From positions 563 through 13,741 of the forward strand of contig DNMQ01000114.1 of assembly GCA_003488145.1 (NCBI GenBank): a stretch of DNA of 13,179 nt. The letters run 5' to 3'. Below, one piece after another: positions 8,140 through 13,179 of the stretch. Below the pieces are notes generated by a model, which did no database searches, was not told the origin of the DNA, and saw only the letters and a list, made by a program, of their open reading frames with translations. The position numbers and the translations under genes were made by a program. Numbering within the stretch: position 1 is the stretch's first letter; each line of letters starts with the position of its first letter. The stretch is from Pseudomonas sp. (GTDB lineage: Bacteria > Pseudomonadota > Gammaproteobacteria > Pseudomonadales > Pseudomonadaceae).

Positions 8140-8400
8140 GCTCTGACCTCTTCTGTGCGGTGGCCTGCTAGTACCTTTGTATAACAGCCAAACGAGCTGG
8201 TGCTCCTAGAATGGGGCGAGCGACTACGTTACGGGGTTGCAAGTGCCGCATGATTTTTTGAGGTTCCGATTTGAGCGGCAAAAGACATGGGCGCTTTGTC
8301 TCCGGACATCAAGTGGCCGTCTCCCTGCCTCGTCAGGCCTGGCGAATTTCTTTGCAGAGCCTTCACGGACGAGCATTCGATGAGTTTCTGAGGTGAGTTC

Positions 8401-9912
8401 ATGGCAACCGATCTAAACAAGTACATCCGCAACGCAGCGTTTCTCGACAAGGTCGTCTCGGCAGAAGAGGCCGCGTCGTGGATCGAGGACGGCATGACGC
8501 TGGGCATGAGCGGCTTCACCCTGTTCGGGGAGCCGAAGGTGTTTCCGAAGGCACTGTCCGAACGCGGCCAGCGCGAGAAATTCAAGGTCAACCTGTTCAC
8601 CGGCGCGTCCATGGGCCCGGCAGCCGACCAGTCGATGGCCGAAGCCGGCATCATCAACAAGCGCATTCCGTATCAGGGCAACCCGGTGCAGCGCAAGAAG
8701 ATCAACGCCGGCGAGGTGCTCTACATCGACCAGCACCTGTCCCATACCGCGGAACTGCTGCGTCAAGGCGTGCTGCCACAGGTCGACTACGCCATCATCG
8801 AGGCGGCGGCCATCACCGAGGATGGCCAGATCATCCCGACCGGTTCGGTCGGTAACTCGCCGATCTTCGTGCAGAACGCCAAGCACGTGATCATCGAGCT
8901 GAACACCTCTGCTCCGCGCGAGTACGAAGGCATGCACGACATCTACATTCCCGGCCCGGCCGGCGAGGATTCGCGCAAGGACATCCCGGTCTACAACGTC
9001 AGCAAGCGCATCGGCTCGATCGGTATCCCGGTCGATCCGGCCAAGGTGCGCGGTATCGTGCTGTCCAGCGAGCCGGACATTCCTTCCCCGCTGTTCGAGC
9101 CGAACGCCGAAACCCAGAAGATCGCCGACAACCTGCTGGACTTCCTGCGTGAGGAAGTGAAGCTGGGACGCCTGACCAACAGCCTGGCTCCGCTGCAGTC
9201 CGGTGTGGGCTCGGTGGCCAACGCGGTGCTGGCCGGCATGAAGACTTCCGAGTTCAAGGACCTGACCGTCGCTTCCGAAGTGCTGCAGGACGGCGTTTTC
9301 GACCTGATCGACGCCGGAGTGGTGAAGTTCGCCGCCGCCACCGCCTTCTCCCTGTCGAAGAAGCGCGTGGACAACCTGGCCTCGGACCTCGCCAAGTACG
9401 CCGGCAAGGTGGTGTTCCGTCCGCAGGAGATCTCCAACCATCCGGAAGTGATCCGCCGACTGGGGATCATCTCCTTCAACACTGCGCTGGAAGCCGACAT
9501 CTACGGCAACGTGAACTCCACGCACGTCAACGGCACCCACATGATGAATGGTATCGGCGGCTCGGGTGACTTCGCCCGCAACGCACGTATCAGCATCTTC
9601 GTGACGACCTCGACGGCGAAGGACGGCAAGATCTCCTCCATCGTACCGTTCGTCACGCACGTGGATCACACCAACCACGACGTCGACGTGATCATCACCG
9701 AGCAGGGCTATGCCGATCTGCGCGGGCTGGCGCCCGTCGAGGCGGCGGCGCGAATCATCAACAACTGCATGCACCCGGACTACAGGGCCCAGGCGCTCGC
9801 CTACCTCGAAGAGGCGAAACAGCGTGGCGGTCACACCCCGCACGTGCTGGAAAAAGCCTTCTCTTGGCATGCCAACTTCGCCAAGAACGGCACCATGCTG
9901 CTGGACAAGTAA
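8401..9912 (+). CDS. Succinyl-CoA:acetate CoA-transferase (acetyl-CoA hydrolase/transferase family)
   Basis: A 503-residue cytosolic class I CoA-transferase of the group containing Acetobacter aceti AarC (about 505 residues) and the propionyl-CoA:succinate enzymes. It moves CoA between short acyl groups such as succinate, acetate and perhaps propionate, linking acetate use to the TCA cycle. Key residues by motif: Glu293 in VASEVLQDGV, corresponding to AarC Glu294, the catalytic carboxylate; Asn346 in EISNHPEVIRR; and the glycine loop GIGGSGDFARNA (384-395). GSVGNSP (residues 149-155) and IITEQGYADLRGL near 435 are also family landmarks. TGAGGTGA precedes the ATG with about five bases of spacing. 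The gene has its own predicted promoter and a terminator, so it appears to be a single-gene unit. Databases often call such proteins acetyl-CoA hydrolase; the glutamate motif makes CoA transfer more likely than hydrolysis. The exact substrate pair cannot be read from sequence. Confidence 0.93.
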   Translation: MATDLNKYIRNAAFLDKVVSAEEAASWIEDGMTLGMSGFTLFGEPKVFPKALSERGQREKFKVNLFTGASMGPAADQSMAEAGIINKRIPYQGNPVQRKKINAGEVLYIDQHLSHTAELLRQGVLPQVDYAIIEAAAITEDGQIIPTGSVGNSPIFVQNAKHVIIELNTSAPREYEGMHDIYIPGPAGEDSRKDIPVYNVSKRIGSIGIPVDPAKVRGIVLSSEPDIPSPLFEPNAETQKIADNLLDFLREEVKLGRLTNSLAPLQSGVGSVANAVLAGMKTSEFKDLTVASEVLQDGVFDLIDAGVVKFAAATAFSLSKKRVDNLASDLAKYAGKVVFRPQEISNHPEVIRRLGIISFNTALEADIYGNVNSTHVNGTHMMNGIGGSGDFARNARISIFVTTSTAKDGKISSIVPFVTHVDHTNHDVDVIITEQGYADLRGLAPVEAAARIINNCMHPDYRAQALAYLEEAKQRGGHTPHVLEKAFSWHANFAKNGTMLLDK

Positions 9913-9919
9913 TCGGTAG

Positions 9920-9961
9920 GAGCCTGTGCGGCCGATGCAGCAATGCATCGGCGGCGGGCTC
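9920..9961 (+). repeat. REP-like hairpin with GCAA tetraloop
   Basis: GCCGATGCA (9931-9939) and TGCATCGGC (9944-9952) form a perfect nine-base stem closed by GCAA, a GNRA-type tetraloop. An outer GAGCC (9920-9924) can pair with GGCTC (9957-9961). The left side starts GGTAGGAGCC, similar to the GTAGGAGC head of Pseudomonas REP elements, though the stem itself differs. It begins eight bases after the CoA-transferase stop and may protect the message 3' end. Only one copy occurs in the window, so repeat status is inference. Confidence 0.5.
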
Positions 9962-9974
9962 GAAGCGGTACCCG

Positions 9975-10009
9975 AATCCGACGTCAGGCTCTGGCGTCGG
10001 ATTTTTTTT
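9975..10009 (+). terminator. Strong intrinsic terminator after the CoA-transferase
   Basis: AATCCGACG (9975-9983) pairs with CGTCGGATT (9995-10003); the inner CAG and CTG can add three more pairs around a GCT loop. A run of eight T residues (10002-10009) follows directly. This is a textbook rho-independent terminator for plus-strand transcription and separates this unit from amn. The rest of the gap to 10133 shows only a weak CAAGAT-like minus 10 near 10110 and the AGGA ribosome site (10124-10127) of amn. Confidence 0.9.
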
Positions 10010-10133
10010 CGCCGATGACGGCGCACATTTCCAGCGCGCCGGCGTCTCGGATGCGGCTCCAACCGCTCGGCTGCGTATACATCCGTCACCAAATGCAGCC
10101 AAGATAGGCCCGTGTGTTAAGCCAGGATGAGCC

Positions 10134-11670
10134 ATGACTTCCAACGAATCCAGAACCTTCACCGTCGCCACCTGCGCTGAGGAGGCGGTCGACAAGCTGG
10201 CCGAGCTGCACGCGCAGGCCACAGCGGCCCTAAACCAGGCGCTCAAACGCTACGTAACCAGCCGCACCGAGCCCAGCGCCGCGGAGCGCAACCTGTTCCG
10301 CTACCCGCAGCTGCGCCTGACCTACGAGTGCCACGGCGAAGTGCCGGCCTCGACCCGTGCCTACGCCAAGGTGCAGGCGCCCGGCGTGTACAGCGTCACC
10401 GTGACCCATCCGGCGGCGTTCCGCGCCTATCTGCTCGATCAGCTGAAACCGCTGATCCAGGACTTCAACGTCACCGTTGAGGTCGGCATGAGCGACCGCA
10501 ACATCCCTTATCCGTACGTCATCGAGCAGGGCGACGAGCTGGCCGGCACCGGCGTGACCGCCGCCGAGCTGGCGCGGGTATTCCCCAGTACCGACCTGTC
10601 CGCCGCTACCGACGATATCGCCGACGGGCTATACGACTGGGAGCACGCCGATCCCTATCCGCTGGCACTGTTCGATGGCGCGCGGGTGGACTTCTCGCTG
10701 CGTCGGCTTGTGCACTACACCGGCAGCGATTGGCGCCACGTACAGCCGTGGATCCTGCTGACCAACTATCACCGCTACGTCGACCAGTTCATCCGCCACG
10801 GCCTCGACATGCTGCGCGACGACACCCGCTTCACGCGCATGGTGTTGCCGGGCAACGTGATCATTGAGCGCGGCATGGAGGAGGGCGAGGCGCAGGCGAT
10901 CATTGGTGGCGTGATGTGGCACCGCTACCAGATGCCGGCCTACCACCTGATCGCCGACGATGGCCATGGCATCACCCTGGTCAACATCGGCGTCGGCCCG
11001 TCCAACGCGAAGAACATCACCGACCACCTGGCCGTGCTGCGCCCGCATTGCTGGCTGATGATCGGCCACTGCGGCGGGCTGCGGCAGTCGCAGTCGATCG
11101 GCGACTACGTGCTGGCTGATGATCGGCCACTGCGGCGGGCTGCGGCAGTCGCAGTCGATCGGCGACTACGTGCTGGCCCACGCCTACATGCGTCGCGACG
11201 GCATCCTCGATCGGGTGTTGCCGCCGCACATCCCGCTGCCGGCGCTGGCCGAGGTGCAGCAGGCGCTGCAGGAATCGGCCGCGACGGTCACCGGCGAGCA
11301 GGGCGAAGCGTTGAAGAAGCGCCTGCGTACCGGCACTGTGCTGACCTATGACGACCGCAATTGGGAGCTGCGCTGGGCGCAGGAACGCCCGCTGATCAAC
11401 CTGTCGCGCGCGGTGGCGGTGGACATGGAAAGCGGCACCATTGCCGCCCAGGGCTACCGCCTGCGGGTGCCCTACGGCACGCTGCTGTGCGTATCGGACA
11501 AGCCGCTGCACAGCGAGATCAAGCTGCCCGGCTCGGCCAATGCATTCTACGAGCGGGCCGTGACCCAGCACCTGAAGATCGGTATCACCGCCCTGGATCT
11601 GCTGCGCAGCCAGCTCAACTCGCTGCACTCGCGCAAGCTGCGCAGCTTCGACGAGCCGCCGTTCCGCTGA
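10134..11670 (+). pseudogene. amn: AMP nucleosidase, frameshifted by an internal 61-base duplication
   Basis: Amn hydrolyses AMP to adenine and ribose 5-phosphate in the cytosol, helping to control AMP and adenylate levels. The ATG at 10134 has AGGA six bases upstream. Residues 1-328 read as a normal Amn: an N-terminal Amn-specific domain (to about 170), then the phosphorylase-fold domain with ITLVNIGVGPSNAKNITDHL and WLMIGHCGGLRQSQSIGDYV. After that, an exact 61-base tandem duplication (11049-11177) shifts the frame, adding about 77 unrelated residues before a stop at 11349-11351. The correct frame continues from the second copy to 11670, with RTGTVLTYDDRNWELRW, AVDMESGTIAAQGYR and LLCVSDKPLH carrying the expected catalytic Asp (E. 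coli Asp428). Removing one unit restores 491 residues, close to E. coli Amn (484). As written the product lacks its catalytic C-terminus and should be inactive. A sequencing or assembly fault is the main alternative. Confidence 0.9.
11049..11177. repeat. Exact 61-base tandem duplication inside amn
   Basis: Unit 11051-11111 is followed at once by an identical unit at 11112-11172, with no mismatch. The shared seven-base word TGCTGGC begins at 11049, 11110 and 11171, so the ancestral gene already had it at both ends of the segment. Slippage or unequal exchange across that word explains the event. Sixty-one is not a multiple of three, hence the frame change. The duplicated segment encodes the stretch from Trp307-Leu308 to about Val326. 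Confidence 0.97.
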
Positions 11671-11751
11671 ATCAGCATGCGCTGCCGGCGCTTTCGTGGG
11701 AATGGACGATACTCATAGCGTTCATCCCCGCGTCAGCACCGGAGGTTCAAC

Positions 11752-11994
11752 ATGGAACAGTCGATCCACGCCTTCCATAACCTGTTCGAGCAGTTGGGCC
11801 TGCCCAACGATGATGTCTCGATCAGGCGCTTTATCGAAACCCACTCACCCCTGGCCGAAGACGTTTATCTGGCCGATGCGTCGTTCTGGACGCCAGCCCA
11901 GGCGGCTTTCCTGCGCGAGGAAATCCTCGAGGATGCCGACTGGGCCGAAGTGGTCGATCGCCTCAATGTCGCGCTGCGACGGCGCTACCACTAG
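11752..11994 (+). CDS. DUF2789 family small protein
   Basis: An 80-residue cytosolic protein, the usual size for the DUF2789 family found in pseudomonads and related bacteria; the function is not known. Recognisable features are an N-terminal segment FHNLFEQLGLPNDD (9-22), FIETHSPL in the middle, and FWTPAQAAFLREEILEDADW (45-64), followed by a helix ending in basic residues. It is acidic and has no signal peptide, membrane helix or cysteine. GGAGG six bases before the ATG fixes the start. It lies 81 bases after the amn reading frame in the same direction, so it could be read through from amn; a GATACT near 11708 is too weak to call a separate promoter. It faces the HupE/UreJ gene with only 14 bases between the stop codons. 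Confidence 0.88.
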   Translation: MEQSIHAFHNLFEQLGLPNDDVSIRRFIETHSPLAEDVYLADASFWTPAQAAFLREEILEDADWAEVVDRLNVALRRRYH

Positions 11995-11999
11995 GCATG

Positions 12000-12029
12000 G
12001 CCTGGTTCTCAGCTGGCTAGCAACCAGGC
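12000..12029. terminator. Convergent hairpin between DUF2789 gene and ureJ
   Basis: GCCTGGTT (12000-12007) pairs perfectly with AACCAGGC (12022-12029) across a 14-base loop. It starts five bases after the DUF2789 stop; the stop codon of the opposing ureJ (12009-12011) lies in the loop. A symmetrical stem can act on both strands, but neither side has a clear U-tract, so termination efficiency is uncertain. Confidence 0.55.
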
Positions 12030-12581
12030 ACCGGTTAGTGCCGAAGCGGCACCGGCGATGCGCACCAGTGGCGCGGCGGCCTGCGGCAGGTAGCGCACCA
12101 GTGCATAGCCGATTGCATGCAGGGCCGCTGTAGCAGTAACGAAGCCGGCGGCATACCCCCACGGGCTGGCCAGCTCTGGCAGTTCCAGGCCGTGGGCGAC
12201 GCCGTGGCTGGCGGCGAACAGGGCGGTCAGCGCTGCGGCGCCGACCAGCGGCGGGCGTACCGCCAGTGCCACCAGCAGGCCGAGGGCCAGCACCGAGCCG
12301 GCGATGCCGGTTTCCATCAGCGGCATTTCGATTCCGGCGAAGCCGGCCAGGCCGCCGAGCAGCATGGTCGCGACGAAGGTCATCGGCAGCGCCCAGCGCG
12401 CCTTGCCGGTCTGCTGGGCAGCCCATAGACCCACCGCGAGCATGGCCAGCAGATGGTCGAGGCCGAAGATCGGGTGGGCGATACCGGACAGCACTCCGGC
12501 GTGGTCATGGCCGGGGTGAGCCAGGGCCAGCGCAGGGCTGAGCAGCAGGGCGGAGGTGACCAGGATTTTCTGTACGTTCAT
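12009..12581 (-). CDS. ureJ: HupE/UreJ family nickel permease-like membrane protein
   Basis: A 190-residue inner-membrane protein of the HupE/UreJ family, thought to carry nickel across the membrane for hydrogenase or urease assembly. Its position 76 bases downstream of ureG points to urease, hence UreJ. A signal peptide covers 1-21 (cleavage after ALALA) and leaves the metal-binding-type N-terminus HPGHDHAG. Then come the family signature HPIFGLDHLLAML (36-48), about six hydrophobic helices, SHGVAHGLELP (125-135) and His155 in ALHAIGYAL. The histidines in these motifs are the likely nickel ligands. AGAGGAA stands a few bases upstream of the ATG. A short stem (12614-12636) separates it from ureG, but no U-tract follows, so co-transcription is likely. 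The protein is complete. Confidence 0.92.
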   Translation of the reverse strand: MNVQKILVTSALLLSPALALAHPGHDHAGVLSGIAHPIFGLDHLLAMLAVGLWAAQQTGKARWALPMTFVATMLLGGLAGFAGIEMPLMETGIAGSVLALGLLVALAVRPPLVGAAALTALFAASHGVAHGLELPELASPWGYAAGFVTATAALHAIGYALVRYLPQAAAPLVRIAGAASALTGAWLLAS

Positions 12582-12613
12582 GCGAGTTCCTCTGATTGCA
12601 AGGCTGAGAGCTG

Positions 12614-12636
12614 GACCGAGAAGCTGGCACTCGGTC
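12614..12636 (-). other. Hairpin in the ureG-ureJ gap
   Basis: GACCGAG (12614-12620) pairs perfectly with CTCGGTC (12630-12636) over a nine-base loop, midway in the 76-base gap between ureG and ureJ. No T-run follows on either strand. It may modulate relative expression of ureJ or simply stabilise the ureG message; this is inference. Confidence 0.35.
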
Positions 12637-12657
12637 GATTTCCGTTGATGGGCGAGG

Positions 12658-13179
12658 TCACGCGGCGCTGAGCATTCCCTGTTTCTCGATAAAGGCGATG
12701 ATTTCCTCGAGACCCTGGCCGACCTTCTGGTTGCTGAAGACGAACGGCCGCTCGCCGCGCATCTTGCGGGCGTCGCGATCCATCACCTCCAGCGAGGCAC
12801 CGACCATGGGCGCCAGGTCGATCTTGTTGATCACCAGCAGGTCGGACTTGCAGATGCCCGGCCCACCCTTGCGCGGCAGCTTGTCGCCGGCGGAGACGTC
12901 GATCACGTAGATGGTCAGGTCCGACAGCTCCGGGCTGAAGGTCGCCGAGAGGTTGTCGCCGCCGGACTCGACGATGATCAGGTCCAGGCCGGGAAAGCGT
13001 CGGTTGAGCTGCTCCACGGCCTCGAGGTTGATCGAGGCGTCCTCGCGGATCGCCGTATGCGGGCAGCCCCCGGTTTCCACACCGATGATGCGCTCGGGCG
13101 CCAGGGCCTCGTTGCGCACTAGGAACTGGGCGTCTTCCTGGGTGTAGATGTCGTTGGTCACCACGGCGAGGTTGTAGCG
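12658..13179 (-). CDS. ureG: Urease accessory GTPase UreG, 5' end outside the window
   Basis: UreG is the SIMIBI-class GTPase that, with UreD(H), UreF and UreE, delivers nickel to apo-urease. Visible here are 173 residues; the frame is open through the right edge ([20 protein letters not shown]), so about 30 N-terminal residues with the P-loop lie outside. A GTG at 13162-13164 is not a real start. Present are [20 protein letters not shown] with the Cys-Pro-His nickel ligands, [40 protein letters not shown] and the guanine-specificity motif NKIDLAP. The C-terminus ([18 protein letters not shown]) is complete. The rest of the urease accessory cluster, probably ureF and ureE, should lie to the right. 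The protein is highly conserved and nothing appears damaged. Confidence 0.97.
   Translation of the reverse strand, partial: RYNLAVVTNDIYTQEDAQFLVRNEALAPERIIGVETGGCPHTAIREDASINLEAVEQLNRRFPGLDLIIVESGGDNLSATFSPELSDLTIYVIDVSAGDKLPRKGGPGICKSDLLVINKIDLAPMVGASLEVMDRDARKMRGERPFVFSNQKVGQGLEEIIAFIEKQGMLSAA

Larger units (their letters stand above)
8066..8400 (+). other. 335-base intergenic region and long leader before the CoA-transferase
   Basis: This gap is visibly more AT-rich than its surroundings. It holds a small palindrome (8076-8090), a sigma70-type promoter (8111-8139) and then about 255 bases of apparent untranslated leader. Within the leader TGCCGC (near 8245) and GCGGCA (near 8275) could pair over a 25-base loop. 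A 34-codon open frame runs 8287-8391 and stops within the next gene's Shine-Dalgarno region, but its own start lacks a ribosome binding site. I recognise no known riboswitch. TGAGGTGA just before 8396 serves the CoA-transferase. Confidence 0.5.

Noticed and set aside
8413..10092. A 559-codon minus-strand open frame opposite the CoA-transferase
   Set aside because: Same GC-driven shadow effect; it crosses the terminator and has R/D/H/V-rich low-information composition, no ribosome site, and no recognisable domain.
11119..11670. The C-terminal half of amn as an independent 183-codon gene
   Set aside because: Its apparent ATG is an internal methionine of the duplicated segment with no ribosome binding site; the sequence is simply the rest of Amn after the frameshift.
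1..13179. CRISPR array, insertion sequence, phage or toxin-antitoxin module
   Set aside because: Apart from the 61-base duplication I see no direct repeats with spacers, no transposase or integrase, and no terminal inverted repeats; the gene content is core metabolism.

Overview
The window looks like a chromosomal segment from a high-GC gammaproteobacterium of the Pseudomonadaceae. Codon use, GTAGGAGC-type intergenic sequence and gene order all fit, with a Pseudomonas or Stutzerimonas relative most likely. From memory, the order hemL-thiE-thiD-(divergent) ladS, followed further on by an acyl-CoA dehydrogenase and amn, matches the P. aeruginosa PA3977-PA3970 neighbourhood. No database search was possible, so the species is inference. 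I see no mobile element, CRISPR array, rRNA or tRNA.

Left part (1-2883, minus strand): a likely co-directional group thiD-thiE-hemL plus the first codons of a small membrane protein that runs off the left edge. ThiD and ThiE make and join the pyrimidine half of thiamine phosphate. HemL makes 5-aminolevulinate for tetrapyrroles. A hairpin sits between thiE and hemL.

Centre (3108-9912, plus strand): a membrane histidine kinase with the sensory architecture of LadS but no receiver domain; an AidB-like acyl-CoA dehydrogenase with an ideal ribosome binding site; a cysteine-free protein with three EF-hand-like calcium loops; then, after a 335-base gap holding a sigma70-type promoter and a long leader, a class I succinyl-CoA:acetate CoA-transferase. 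That gene is followed by a hairpin and a strong intrinsic terminator.

Right part (10134-13179): amn (AMP nucleosidase, plus strand) is broken by an exact 61-base tandem duplication at 11049-11177 that shifts the frame. It is followed by a small DUF2789 gene. Convergent to these on the minus strand are the HupE/UreJ nickel-permease gene and the 3' part of ureG, the end of a urease accessory cluster that continues beyond the right edge.

Most of the window is ordinary housekeeping and central metabolism. The two observations most worth checking are the 61-base duplication in amn, which could be a real (even reversible) mutation or an assembly fault, and the LadS-like kinase without the receiver domain that P. 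aeruginosa LadS uses to pass phosphate to GacS. I do not see convincing evidence of a wholly new system.
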